A DNA stretch of 64,000 nt from the NCBI GenBank assembly GCA_018449595.1, contig JAAVUU010000003.1, positions 1-64,000 on the forward strand, read 5' to 3'. The notes under the pieces were generated by a model, which was not told where the DNA came from, did no database searches, and saw nothing but the letters and a program-made list of their open reading frames with translations. The first letter of the stretch is position 1; every line of letters begins with the position of its first letter. The stretch comes from Rhizobiales bacterium dw_265 (GTDB lineage Bacteria; Pseudomonadota; Alphaproteobacteria; Micropepsales; Micropepsaceae). Below are positions 35,540 through 44,701 of the stretch, one piece after another. The position numbers and the translations under genes were made by a program.

Positions 35540-35592
35540 AAGACCTGAAGAGTTCCAGACAGTTCCCGCAGATGCGGGCGTGAGGTTTGACG

Positions 35593-37020
35593 ATGATGAA
35601 ATCCCTATTCCTGCAGGCGCCGTCCTTCGACGGCTATGACGGCGGCGCCGGCGCGCGCTACCAGATGAAGCGGGAAGTGAAGTCGTTCTGGTTCCCCACC
35701 TGGCTGGCCCAGGCGGCCGCGATGGTGCCCGGCTCCAAGCTGATCGACGCCCCGCCGCACAACCTGTCCTTCAAGGACATCGAAGCCGATGTGAAGGCGC
35801 ATGAACTGATCGTCATCCATACCTCCACGCCCAGCTTCAAGTCCGACTGCAAGACCGCCCAGATGGTGCGCGAGATCAACCCCACCGCCAGGATCGGTTT
35901 CATCGGCGCCAAGGTGGCGGTCGAGCCGGTCGAGAGCATGGAAGCCTGCGCCGCGCTCGATTTCGTCGCCCGCAACGAATACGATTTCACCATCAAGGAA
36001 CTGGCGGAAGGCGCGGACTGGGCCACCATCAAGGGGCTGACGTACCGCAACGCCAACCGCGAAATCATCTCCAACCCGGAACGCGAGATCCTGGTGGACA
36101 TGGACAAGCTGCCCTCGGTGCTGCCGCTCTACAAGCAACTGGATGTGAAGCAGTATTTCGGCGGCTACCTGCTGCACCCCTATATGTCCTGGTACACTGG
36201 CCGCGGCTGCAAGTCGCGCTGCACCTTCTGCCTGTGGCCCCAGACCATCGGCGGCCACAAGTATCGCTTCATGTCCACCGAACGCGTCGTTCGCGACGTG
36301 CAGTACGTCAAGGACAACTTCCCGGAAGTGAAGGAAATCTTCTTCGACGACGACACCCTGACCGACAATCACGACCGGGTGGAGGAACTGGCCAAGGCGC
36401 TGGGCCCGCTGAAGGTGACCTGGTCGTGCAACGCCAAGGCCAATGTGCCGCGCAAGACCCTGGAAGTGATGAAGGCGAACGGCCTTCGCCTGCTGCTGGT
36501 CGGTTATGAATCCGGCAACCAGCAGATCCTGCACAACATCAAGAAGGGTCTTCTGGTGGATGTGGCCCGCCGCTTCTCCAAGGACTGCCGCGAACTGGGC
36601 ATCGTCGTCCATGGCACCTTCATCCTGGGCCTGCCAGGGGAGACCCGCGAGACCATCCAGGAGACGCTGAAGTTCGCCAAGGAAGTGAACCCGCACACCA
36701 TCCAGGTGTCGCTGGCCGCGCCCTATCCCGGCACCTTCCTCTACAAGCAGGCCAAGGAGAATGGCTGGTTCGCCTCGGACGTGGACCTGCTGACCGATGA
36801 CGGCACCCAGATCGCGCCGCTGAACTATCCCCATCTCGGCCACACCGAAATCTTCGATTCGGTGGAGGACTTCTACAAGAAGTTCTATTTCCGCCCCTCC
36901 AAGATCATGGAGATCGTGGCGGAGATGCTGACCAGCCGCGACATGCTGGTGCGCCGCCTGCGCGAGGGCGTGGAGTTCTTCCAGTTCCTCAAGAACCGCG
37001 AAGACATGATCGTTTCGTGA
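35593..37020 (+). CDS. hpnJ: Hopanoid biosynthesis radical SAM protein HpnJ
   Basis: A 475-residue B12-binding-like plus radical SAM protein. The N-terminal Rossmann-like domain (residues 1-190) precedes the cluster motif C206-x3-C210-x2-C213 in RGCKSRCTFC, then EIFFDDDTLTDN and GTFILGLPGET. HpnJ is needed for ring contraction of the glucosamine head group to the cyclitol ether. ATG codons at 35593 and 35596 are both possible starts, and the frame's TTG at 35587 is less likely. A palindromic repeat element separates it from hpnK. Confidence 0.95.
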   Translation: MMKSLFLQAPSFDGYDGGAGARYQMKREVKSFWFPTWLAQAAAMVPGSKLIDAPPHNLSFKDIEADVKAHELIVIHTSTPSFKSDCKTAQMVREINPTARIGFIGAKVAVEPVESMEACAALDFVARNEYDFTIKELAEGADWATIKGLTYRNANREIISNPEREILVDMDKLPSVLPLYKQLDVKQYFGGYLLHPYMSWYTGRGCKSRCTFCLWPQTIGGHKYRFMSTERVVRDVQYVKDNFPEVKEIFFDDDTLTDNHDRVEELAKALGPLKVTWSCNAKANVPRKTLEVMKANGLRLLLVGYESGNQQILHNIKKGLLVDVARRFSKDCRELGIVVHGTFILGLPGETRETIQETLKFAKEVNPHTIQVSLAAPYPGTFLYKQAKENGWFASDVDLLTDDGTQIAPLNYPHLGHTEIFDSVEDFYKKFYFRPSKIMEIVAEMLTSRDMLVRRLREGVEFFQFLKNREDMIVS

Positions 37021-37032
37021 TCCTTCTCCCAA

Positions 37033-37161
37033 TGTCATGGCCCGCCGGAGAGCGGGCCACCCAGTTGGGGAGGAACGCCGAACCGGAGACATGGATCGCA
37101 GCGCAAATGGTTGATGCCAGCGCGGCGTCACCTGGGTGGCCCGCATTTGCGGGCCATGACA
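37033..37161. repeat. Nested palindromic repeat element, copy B
   Basis: Begins TGTCATGGCCCGC and ends with its reverse complement. The first 37 bases match copy A exactly, and the inner CACCTGGGTGGC stem matches too. It fills the hpnJ-hpnK gap inside the operon and may attenuate or stabilise the transcript there. Confidence 0.85.
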
Positions 37162-37165
37162 AGTT

Positions 37166-38005
37166 GTGAAAAACCTCATCATCACCGCCGACGACTTCGG
37201 CGCCGCCGTCGCGGTCAACGAAGCGGTCGCGCGCGCCCATCAGGGCGGCATCCTCTCCGCCGCCAGCCTGATGGTGGCGGGCGATGCCGCGGGCGACGCC
37301 GTGACGCGCGCCAAAGCCATGCCGTCGCTGCGCGTCGGCCTGCATCTGGTGCTGGTCGAAGGCCGCCCCGTCCTGCCGGCCGCCGCCGTGCCCGACCTGG
37401 TGGACTCCACCGGGCATTTCCGCACCGACATGGCGCGGGCCGGGGCGGCGATGTTCTTCCGGCCGAAGGTGCGCGCGCAACTCGCCGCCGAGATCGAGGC
37501 CCAGTTCGCCGCCTTTGCCGCCACGGGCCTGAAACTCGATCACGTCAATGCCCACAAGCATTTCCACCTGCATCCCACCATCGCGGCGCTGATCGTCAGG
37601 ATCGGTGCCGCCCATGGCGCGCGCGGCGCGCGGGTGCCGCTGGAGCCGCAGGCCATACTGGGCCGGATCGAGAACCACAAACCGTCCGGCGTGGTGGCCT
37701 TGACCGCGCCCTTCGCCCGGGCGCTGCGCCGCCGTTTCCGCCGCGCCGGCATCGCCGCGCCCGACCAGGTGTTCGGCCTGGCCTGGTCGGGGGCGATGAC
37801 AGCGGCGCGATTGGGCGGTTTGATCCAGAACATGCCGGACGGACTGACGGAGATCTATATGCATCCGGCTACCGGCGCGTATCCGGGCTCGGCGCCGGGT
37901 TACCTGTACCGGGAGGAGTTGGCGGCGTTGACGGATTCTCAGTTTCCCGCCCTGCTGGCCCGCCTGGGCATCGAAACCGGCGGCTTCAGCGACTTTTCCC
38001 ACTAG
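37166..38005 (+). CDS. hpnK: Hopanoid-associated sugar deacetylase HpnK (YdjC/ChbG fold)
   Basis: A 279-residue YdjC/ChbG-type deacetylase. The metal-site motifs are ITADDFG near the start and DHVNAHKHFHLHP around 128-140, with TEIYMHP later. It removes the N-acetyl group from the sugar added by HpnI, which provides the free amine for the cyclitol step. The start is a GTG at 37166, 4 bases after the end of repeat copy B, and its ribosome site is inside or beside the repeat. The next gene starts 95 bases on. Confidence 0.93.
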   Translation: MKNLIITADDFGAAVAVNEAVARAHQGGILSAASLMVAGDAAGDAVTRAKAMPSLRVGLHLVLVEGRPVLPAAAVPDLVDSTGHFRTDMARAGAAMFFRPKVRAQLAAEIEAQFAAFAATGLKLDHVNAHKHFHLHPTIAALIVRIGAAHGARGARVPLEPQAILGRIENHKPSGVVALTAPFARALRRRFRRAGIAAPDQVFGLAWSGAMTAARLGGLIQNMPDGLTEIYMHPATGAYPGSAPGYLYREELAALTDSQFPALLARLGIETGGFSDFSH

Positions 38006-38100
38006 GAATATCAAGGGCTTAGGCCCCAGTGCGCGGGGTGCATTTTGGGGTTCAATTGCCCCCGCCAAAGGGGTATTGCAATAGCGAATTGGAGAGTCAT

Positions 38101-39003
38101 GTGAGTGCTTTCGCCATTCCCCCCGACCTGACCCGCGACACCGGCACCTGGCCGGGCGGCGGCCCGATCAAGTTCGGCAGCGACGAACACAAGCGGCTGT
38201 TCTGCAAGACCCTGCTGGACACCCACGATCCCTACAGGCCGGCGGTGCTGGACTGGCCGCGCCTGGGCGAAGAGGCCGAGAAGCGCATCACCGCCCTGCC
38301 GATCTGGGACATCGCGGTGCAGACCGAAAACCGCGCCGGGCTGAATGTCTGCACCTATGGCGAAGGCGTGCCCGACCCGCTGCTGCGCAAGGCCATCGAA
38401 CTGAACGGTTTTGAAGAACGCCGCCACCGCCATGTGCTGGCCAACCTGGTCGAGGCTTACGGCATCAAGCTGGCGCCGGAGCCGGTGTATGAAAAGCCCA
38501 AGAACCCGGAATGGGCCTTCCTGGTCACCGGCTATTCGGAATGTATCGACTCCTTTTTCGCCTTCGGCCTGTTCAAGGCGGCCAAGGACACCGGCTATTT
38601 CCCGCCCGAACTGATCCAGACCTTCGATCCGGTGGTGAATGAAGAGGCGCGCCACATCCTGTTCTTCGTCAACTGGGTCGCCTGGCATCGCCGCAACATG
38701 CCGTTGTGGCGGCGGCCCTATTTCGAACTGAAGGTGCTGGCGGTCTGGCTGTTCCTGATCTATGAGCGCATGGGCATCGCCGGCGATATGTCGAACGGCC
38801 AGCAGGACAACAATTTCACCGTCAATGGCGCCAGCCAGTTGGGCTCCGACATCGATGTCGGCGAACTGATCGCGATCTGCGTGGCGGAGAACGACCGCCG
38901 CCTCAAGCCCTATGACAACCGCCTCAAGCGCCCGCGTTTCGTGCCCGCCATGGCGCGCATCGCATTGAAATTCATCGGCCCGAAGAAGGCGGTTACAGCA
39001 TGA
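38101..39003 (+). CDS. Ferritin-like diiron protein 1 inside the hopanoid operon
   Basis: A 300-residue four-helix diiron protein. By eye the carboxylate ligands are complete: Glu76 (QTENRAG), Glu106-x2-His109 (FEERRH), Glu147 (YSECID) and Glu182-x2-His185 (EEARH). The start is a GTG at 38101 with GGAGAG upstream; an ATG two bases earlier is followed at once by a stop. The last bases overlap the next gene (ATGA), which is a paralogue. Both lie between hpnK and hpnL, where other hpn loci, as far as I recall, have no such pair. An oxidation or desaturation step on hopanoid is inferred. Confidence 0.85.
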   Translation: MSAFAIPPDLTRDTGTWPGGGPIKFGSDEHKRLFCKTLLDTHDPYRPAVLDWPRLGEEAEKRITALPIWDIAVQTENRAGLNVCTYGEGVPDPLLRKAIELNGFEERRHRHVLANLVEAYGIKLAPEPVYEKPKNPEWAFLVTGYSECIDSFFAFGLFKAAKDTGYFPPELIQTFDPVVNEEARHILFFVNWVAWHRRNMPLWRRPYFELKVLAVWLFLIYERMGIAGDMSNGQQDNNFTVNGASQLGSDIDVGELIAICVAENDRRLKPYDNRLKRPRFVPAMARIALKFIGPKKAVTA

Positions 39004-39848
39004 AGATCGGCTCGCCGGAACATCGCGACACCTTCTGCAAACATTTCATGCAGACCTATACCGAGTTCGATCCCGACACCTTGCCCTGGCCGGAGCTGGA
39101 TGCCGAGGCGCTGCAGCGCCTGAAATCGGTGCCGTTCTGGGAAGAGGTCTTCTATACCGAACGCCGCGCCGGGGCGATCGTCGCGGCGTTCGTGAAAACC
39201 ATCGACGATCCGGTGATGCATGAAGCCGTGGCGCTGCAGGGTTTCGAGGAAGCCCGCCACGCCAAGCTGATCCGCGTCATGATCGAAAAATACGGCATCG
39301 ACGCCGCCGAACGGCCGCTGGAAGACGTCAGCGACAATGTCGAAACCCGCTTCAAGGATTTCGGCTTCGGCGAATGCATGGACTCATTCCTGGGCTTCGG
39401 CGTCTTCAAGATCGCCATGGCCAACCAGTTCCTGCCCAAGGAGATGTTCGCCATCTTCGAGACCCTGATGTACGAGGAAACCCGCCATATCGTCTTCTTC
39501 GTCAACTGGATGGCCTATACCCAGGCGCGCCGGGGCTTTTTCTCCCGCCTGATGCTGCCCCTGACCTCGTTCCGCTATTACATGCGCGCCCTGGGCCGCA
39601 TGATCGGCACCGCCAAGCGCGGCGCCGAACTCAATGACGGCAAGGAATTCTCCACCACCCAGGCCAGCGTCTTCCTGGACGGCTTCACCTTCCGCCGCTT
39701 CCTGGAAGACTGCTATTCGGAAAACCGCCGCCGCATGGGTGCGTTCGAACCCGAACTGCTGCGCCCCAGCTTCCTGCCGCAACTGGCGGAAACCGCGCTG
39801 GGGGCGATGCGCCTCTGGAGCTTCCGCGCCAAGCCGCTTCCTGTGTGA
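39000..39848 (+). CDS. Ferritin-like diiron protein 2 (paralogue)
   Basis: A 282-residue paralogue of the preceding protein. They share the layout SPEH...F-CK, TERRAG, FEEARH, FGECMDSF and EETRHIVFFVNW. The ligands are Glu54, Glu84-x2-His87, Glu125 and Glu160-x2-His163. Both copies keep a full metal site, so neither is an obvious dead subunit. They may form a heterodimer because they are co-translated through ATGA overlap. It lies 19 bases before hpnL. The sequence shows no membrane segment except a weak one around 190-205. Confidence 0.85.
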   Translation: MKIGSPEHRDTFCKHFMQTYTEFDPDTLPWPELDAEALQRLKSVPFWEEVFYTERRAGAIVAAFVKTIDDPVMHEAVALQGFEEARHAKLIRVMIEKYGIDAAERPLEDVSDNVETRFKDFGFGECMDSFLGFGVFKIAMANQFLPKEMFAIFETLMYEETRHIVFFVNWMAYTQARRGFFSRLMLPLTSFRYYMRALGRMIGTAKRGAELNDGKEFSTTQASVFLDGFTFRRFLEDCYSENRRRMGAFEPELLRPSFLPQLAETALGAMRLWSFRAKPLPV

Positions 39849-39867
39849 TGAAGAGGGCCGCCTGACC

Positions 39868-40848
39868 ATGAAATGGGGCGTCGCCACGGCGTTGCTCGCG
39901 GGCGTGGTCGCGGCCGTCTATCTGGTTTGGAAGATCGGCTTTGACGCCATCTTTGCCTCCATCGCCCAGGCCGGCTTCGGCGGCCTGGCGCTGTTGTGTC
40001 TCTATGCGCTGCTGGTCTTCGCCAGCCTGGCTTTTGCCTGGTTCTTTTTGCTGCCGCCCACGGAACGCCGCCCTGTCCGCGAACTCTATGTCGCCCGGCT
40101 GGTGCGCGATTCCATTGCCGAGATTTCGCCTTTCTCGCCGGTCGGCGGCATGGTGGCCGCGGCGCGGCTGATGATCCTGAAGGGCATGAGCCCGGCCTAT
40201 GCCGCCGCCTCCGTCGCCGCCGACGCCACCACCGAGGCGATGGCGCAGGTGGTATTCCTGGCCTTCGGGCTGGGGCTGGGCTTCACCCAGTTTCGCCATC
40301 TGCAAGGCTCCGGCCCGCTCACGCTGTGGATGCTGGCGGTGCTGCTGCTGGCGGTGCCGGGCATCGCCCTGCTGATCTTCCTGCAGAAAAAGGGCGCGGG
40401 CTTTGCCGAAAAGATCGCGGCGCGGTTTTTCCCGCAGGCGAGCGGGGGCGTCTCCTTCCGCGCGGCGATCGAGGCCTTGTACGATTCCAAATCGCGGCTG
40501 GCCTTGTCGGCGGCGTTCCATCTGCTGTCCTGGGTCGGGGCGGGGGTGGGCACCTTCATCGCATTTCGCCTGGTGGGCGGGCGCATCGGTTTTCTCAACG
40601 CCGTCGCGCTGGAAGCCCTGCTCTCCACGCTGCGCAGCATCGCCGCGCCGGTGCCCGCCGCCATCGGGGTGCAGGAATGGGGCTATGCCATGCTGGCGCC
40701 GCTGTTCGGCCTGCCGGCCGAGATGGGCGTGGCGGTGTCGCTGCTCAAGCGGGCGCGCGAGATCGTGCTGGGTGTGCCGGCCTTGCTCTATTGGCAGACG
40801 GTTGAAGGCCGCAAGGCATTTTCGGCGCCGGAGGTCCGCAATGTCTGA
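39868..40848 (+). CDS. hpnL: Hopanoid biosynthesis-associated membrane protein HpnL
   Basis: A 326-residue multi-pass membrane protein of the lysylphosphatidylglycerol-synthetase transmembrane (UPF0104) type. About eight hydrophobic segments are seen from VATALLAGVVAAVYLV to ALLYWQ. Motifs such as RDSIAEISPFSPVGG and the PVPAAIGVQEWGY block are typical for HpnL. Its exact role in hopanoid assembly or movement is not settled. It starts at 39868 because the ATG follows the diiron genes closely, and its last 8 bases overlap hpnA. Confidence 0.92.
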   Translation: MKWGVATALLAGVVAAVYLVWKIGFDAIFASIAQAGFGGLALLCLYALLVFASLAFAWFFLLPPTERRPVRELYVARLVRDSIAEISPFSPVGGMVAAARLMILKGMSPAYAAASVAADATTEAMAQVVFLAFGLGLGFTQFRHLQGSGPLTLWMLAVLLLAVPGIALLIFLQKKGAGFAEKIAARFFPQASGGVSFRAAIEALYDSKSRLALSAAFHLLSWVGAGVGTFIAFRLVGGRIGFLNAVALEALLSTLRSIAAPVPAAIGVQEWGYAMLAPLFGLPAEMGVAVSLLKRAREIVLGVPALLYWQTVEGRKAFSAPEVRNV

Positions 40849-41833
40849 CGTGGTGCTGGTCACCGGCGCATCGGGTTTTGTCGGGTCCGCCGTGGCCCGC
40901 GCCCTGGTGGCGCGCGGACTGCATGTGAAGGTGCTGATGCGCCCCGGCAGCAACCGGCTGAACATCGCCAAGCTGCATTGCGAGCCGGTGACCGGCGACA
41001 TGCGCGACGAAGACTCCATGACCGCCGCCATGGACGGCGCGCGCTACCTGTTTCACGTCGCCGCCGATTACCGGCTGTGGGCGAAGAATCCGCATGAGAT
41101 CGTGCGCAACAATCTCAAGGGCGTGCAGGCCACCCTGGCGGCGGCCCGCAAGATCCAGGTGGAGAAGATCGTCTACACCTCCAGCGTCGCGGCCCTGAAG
41201 CCGGGCGTCGGCATCGCGGTGGATGAAACCTCGCGCCACACGCCGGGTAGCGTGATCGGCGCTTACAAGCGCAGCAAGCTGATGGCCGAACGCGAGGTCG
41301 AGCGCGCCATCCAGGACTACAAGTTGCCCATCGTCCTGGTGTCGCCCTCGACCCCCATCGGGCCGCGCGACGTCAAGCCCACGCCCACCGGCCGGGTGAT
41401 CGTGGAAGCCGCGACCGGGCGCATGCCCGCCTTCCTGGATACCGGCCTGAACCTGGTGCATGTGGATGACGTGGCCCAGGGCCATCTGCTGGCGCTGGAC
41501 AAGGGCCGGATAGGACAGAACTATATCCTGGGCGGTACCGATGTGCCGCTGCAGACCATGCTGGGCGACATCGCCTTCCTGTCGGGCCGCCGCGCCCCCA
41601 CCATCAAGCTGCCGCGCGCGCCGCTGTTCCCGCTGGCCTATGCCGCCGAGGCGCTGGCCCGCATCACCGGCAAGGAGCCGTTCCTCACCGCCGATGCGCT
41701 GCGCATGTCGCGCTATCACATGTTCTTTTCGTCGGAAAAAGCGAAACGCGAACTGGGCTATACGGCGCGGCCTTATCGTGAGGGGTTGCACGATGCGTTG
41801 AGCTGGTTCCGCGACAACGGCTATTTGGCATGA
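40841..41833 (+). CDS. hpnA: Hopanoid-associated NAD-dependent sugar epimerase HpnA
   Basis: A 330-residue extended SDR. The cofactor motif VTGASGFVGSAVA is at the N-terminus, then VAADYRLW, TSSVAAL, and the Y-x3-K pair in AYKRSKLMAE. It is the HpnA dehydratase/epimerase type. It overlaps hpnL by 8 bases and hpnB by 4 (ATGA). It may prepare or modify the sugar donor; no direct role has been proven in most species. Confidence 0.95.
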   Translation: MSDVVLVTGASGFVGSAVARALVARGLHVKVLMRPGSNRLNIAKLHCEPVTGDMRDEDSMTAAMDGARYLFHVAADYRLWAKNPHEIVRNNLKGVQATLAAARKIQVEKIVYTSSVAALKPGVGIAVDETSRHTPGSVIGAYKRSKLMAEREVERAIQDYKLPIVLVSPSTPIGPRDVKPTPTGRVIVEAATGRMPAFLDTGLNLVHVDDVAQGHLLALDKGRIGQNYILGGTDVPLQTMLGDIAFLSGRRAPTIKLPRAPLFPLAYAAEALARITGKEPFLTADALRMSRYHMFFSSEKAKRELGYTARPYREGLHDALSWFRDNGYLA

Positions 41834-42990
41834 TCGCGGGCATCCTGTTCGGCTTTGTGCCGCTGGCGATCTGGCTGTACCTGCTGCTGCTGCGCGACGG
41901 CTTCTGGCGGTTGCGCGAACGCGACACCTTGCCGGTCGGCGAACCGGCGGCGTGGCCGTCGGTGGTGGCGGTGGTGCCGGCCCGCAACGAGGCCGATGTG
42001 ATCCAGCGCAGCATCGCCAGCCTGGCGGCGCAGGATTATCCGGGCAGCTTCCACATCGTGCTGGTGGATGACCAGTCCGACGACGGCACCGGCGACCTGG
42101 CGCGCGGTCTTCTTTCCAACAATCAGGGCTCCGGCCGCCTGACGGTGCTGGGCGGCGCGCCGCGCCCGCCCGGCTGGACGGGGAAATTGTGGGCCCTGCA
42201 GCAGGGCAGCGATCATGCCCGCCTGCGCGCACCGGACTTCCTGTGGTTCACCGATGCCGACATCGCCCACAGTCCCGGCAATCTGCGCGCCCTGGTGGCG
42301 CGGGCCGGCGGCGACAAGGTGCTGGTGTCGCTGATGGCGCGGCTGCCGTGCAAGACCGCCGCCGAGCATTTTCTGATTCCGGCCTTCGTGTTTTTCTTCG
42401 ACATGCTGTTTCCCTTCGGCGCGGTCAACGACCCCAAAAGCCGTGTCGCGGCGGCGGCGGGCGGCTGCATGCTGGCGCGGCGCGACGCCCTGGAGCGCGC
42501 CGGCGGCATCGCCGCCATCCGCCACAACATCATCGACGATTGCGCCCTGGGCCGGGCGATGAAGGCGCAAGGCCCCATCTGGCTGGGCCTGACCGACCGC
42601 GCCGTGTCGCTTCGGCCCTATGAGCATATCTCCGATATCCGCCACATGGTGACGCGCTCGGCCTATGCCCAGCTGGGCTATTCGCCGCTGGTGCTGGCGG
42701 GCACATTGCTGGGGCTGGGGCTGGTCTATCTGGCGCCGGTGATGACGGCCTTGTTCGCCTGGGGCATTTCGCAGCTGGCCGGCTGGGTCGCCTGGGCGAT
42801 CATGGCGCTGATGTTCCAGCCGATCCTGCGCTTCTATCGCCTGTCGCCGCTGTGGGGCCTGGCCTTGCCGCTGATCGGCGTCTTCTATGCCGCCTTCACG
42901 CTGGAATCGGCGATCCTGCACTGGCGGGGCAAGGGCGGCATGTGGAAAGGTCGCGTCCAGGCGGACATAAGCGCGGAACAGAAGGCATGA
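41830..42990 (+). CDS. hpnB: Hopanoid biosynthesis glycosyltransferase HpnB
   Basis: A 386-residue GT2 glycosyltransferase with an N-terminal membrane anchor (ILFGFVPLAIWLYLLLL). The GT-A domain has SVVAVVPARNEADVIQ, VLVDDQSDDGTGD, WFTDADIAH and DDCALGRAMKAQ. Three hydrophobic segments follow near the C-terminus. It may add or extend the hopanoid head group. It is coupled on both sides by 4-base overlaps (hpnA and hpnC). Confidence 0.95.
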   Translation: MIAGILFGFVPLAIWLYLLLLRDGFWRLRERDTLPVGEPAAWPSVVAVVPARNEADVIQRSIASLAAQDYPGSFHIVLVDDQSDDGTGDLARGLLSNNQGSGRLTVLGGAPRPPGWTGKLWALQQGSDHARLRAPDFLWFTDADIAHSPGNLRALVARAGGDKVLVSLMARLPCKTAAEHFLIPAFVFFFDMLFPFGAVNDPKSRVAAAAGGCMLARRDALERAGGIAAIRHNIIDDCALGRAMKAQGPIWLGLTDRAVSLRPYEHISDIRHMVTRSAYAQLGYSPLVLAGTLLGLGLVYLAPVMTALFAWGISQLAGWVAWAIMALMFQPILRFYRLSPLWGLALPLIGVFYAAFTLESAILHWRGKGGMWKGRVQADISAEQKA

Positions 42991-43850
42991 GCAGTGTCGC
43001 CGAACTCCAGTCCGGCAAGGGTCATAGCGACGAGAATTTTCCCGTCGCCTCTTTCCTGATCGCGCCCAGGCACCGCCCGCCGGTGATGGCCTTCTACAAA
43101 TTCGTCCGCGCCGCCGACGATGTCGCCGACAGTCCGGCCGCTTCTGCGGATGACAAGCTGGCGCTGCTGGAACAGATGCGCGCCAGCCTGATGGGGGAAA
43201 GCGACGCCGTGCCGGAAGGCATGCGCCTGCGCGAGACCCTCGCCGCGCACGGCCTGGCCCCGGCCCATGCGCTGGACCTGCTGGAAGCCTTCCGCCGCGA
43301 CTGCACCAAACTGCGCTATCGCGACTGGGACGAGCTGATCGATTATTGCCGCTATTCCGCCATGCCGGTGGGGCGGTTTGTGCTGGACGTGCATGGTGAA
43401 AGCCGCGATCTGTGGCCGGCCAATGATGCGCTGTGCGCGGCGCTGCAGGTCATCAACCACCTGCAGGATTGCGCCAAGGATTATTGCGAACTGAACCGCG
43501 TCTACATCCCCGAGCCGCTGCTGGCGGCGGCCGGTGTCGGCGTCGAGGCCCTGGCCGGGGACAAGGCCAATCCGGCGCTGGCCGGGGTGATAGCCGGCCT
43601 GGCCCGCCGCAATGCCGGGCTTCTGGACACCGCGCGGCCCCTGGCCCGGGCCGTCCGCGACGGCAGGCTTGCCTTGGAAGTGGATCTCATTCAAACCCTG
43701 GCCGACGATCTCAACACCCTCCTGATCCGCCGCGATCCCTTGTCCCAGCCGGTGCATCATTCCAAGATGGATGTCGCGGCCCTGTTCCTGAAACGCTTTC
43801 CCGCCTTTGCGCTGATGCGCCTCACCCGCCCCAGACTGAGCCCCGCATGA
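42987..43850 (+). CDS. hpnC: Squalene synthase-like protein HpnC
   Basis: A 287-residue trans-prenyltransferase. The first Asp-rich motif is RAADDVAD and the second is INHLQDCAKDY. HpnC converts presqualene diphosphate to hydroxysqualene in the HpnCDE route to squalene. The chain begins with an ATG that overlaps the hpnB stop. Its own stop overlaps hpnD (ATGA). Confidence 0.95.
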   Translation: MSSVAELQSGKGHSDENFPVASFLIAPRHRPPVMAFYKFVRAADDVADSPAASADDKLALLEQMRASLMGESDAVPEGMRLRETLAAHGLAPAHALDLLEAFRRDCTKLRYRDWDELIDYCRYSAMPVGRFVLDVHGESRDLWPANDALCAALQVINHLQDCAKDYCELNRVYIPEPLLAAAGVGVEALAGDKANPALAGVIAGLARRNAGLLDTARPLARAVRDGRLALEVDLIQTLADDLNTLLIRRDPLSQPVHHSKMDVAALFLKRFPAFALMRLTRPRLSPA

Positions 43851-44701
43851 CCAACGCAGAACATCTCGGCGCCCCCCAGGCGCGCGCCGTGCAGAAGAAA
43901 GCCAGCGGCAGTTCCTTCTATGCCGCGATGAAGCTGTTGCCGGTGGAAGAACGCGACGCCATGTTCGCGATCTATGCCTTCTGCCGCCGGGTGGACGACA
44001 TCGCCGATGACGGCATCGGCACCCGCGCCGAACGCCATGAAAAGATGGAGCAATGGCGCAGCGACCTGCGCGCGCTGTATGACGGCGCGCCGCCGCAGCC
44101 GGTGCGCTTCCTGGCGCCGGCGGTGAAGCAGTATGGCCTGCGGCTGCAGGATTTCCTCACCATCCTGGACGGCATGGACATGGATGTGGCGGAAGACATT
44201 GTCGCGCCCAGCCTTGAGATGCTGGATCTGTATTGCGACCGGGTCGCCAGCGCGGTGGGGCGGCTGTCGATCAAGGTGTTCGGCATGGACGAGGGCCCCG
44301 GCTTCGAACTGGCGCATCACCTGGGCCGGGCGCTGCAGCTGACCAACATCCTGCGCGACATCGACGAGGACGCCGCCATCGGCCGCCTCTACCTGCCGCG
44401 CGAATATCTGGAGGCGATGGACTGCTGCCGCCGGCTCGATCCCAAGGCCGTCATCGCCCAGCCGGAGATCGACGGGGTGTGCCGCAAGGTCAGCGAAATG
44501 GCGCATGCCCATTACGACAAGGCGCTGGCGATCCTGGCGGCGCGGCCCAAGGGCCGCATCCGCGCCCCCTGGCTGATGGGCGCGGTCTATTCGGAAATCC
44601 TCACCGCCACCGAAGCCGCGGGCTTCAAGCCGCCGCGGCAGCGCGTCTCGCTCAGCACCAGCAAGAAGCTGTCGCTGGTGCTGCGTTCCGCTTTCCTGTG
44701 A
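43847..44701 (+). CDS. hpnD: Presqualene diphosphate synthase HpnD
   Basis: A 284-residue squalene-synthase family enzyme which joins two farnesyl diphosphates to presqualene diphosphate. It has both Asp-rich sites (CRRVDDIADDG and LTNILRDIDEDAAIGRLYLP), with the tail GFKPPRQRVSLSTSKK typical for HpnD. It acts before HpnC. It overlaps the hpnE start (GTGA) by 4 bases. It needs farnesyl diphosphate from ispA further down the locus. Confidence 0.95.
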   Translation: MTNAEHLGAPQARAVQKKASGSSFYAAMKLLPVEERDAMFAIYAFCRRVDDIADDGIGTRAERHEKMEQWRSDLRALYDGAPPQPVRFLAPAVKQYGLRLQDFLTILDGMDMDVAEDIVAPSLEMLDLYCDRVASAVGRLSIKVFGMDEGPGFELAHHLGRALQLTNILRDIDEDAAIGRLYLPREYLEAMDCCRRLDPKAVIAQPEIDGVCRKVSEMAHAHYDKALAILAARPKGRIRAPWLMGAVYSEILTATEAAGFKPPRQRVSLSTSKKLSLVLRSAFL

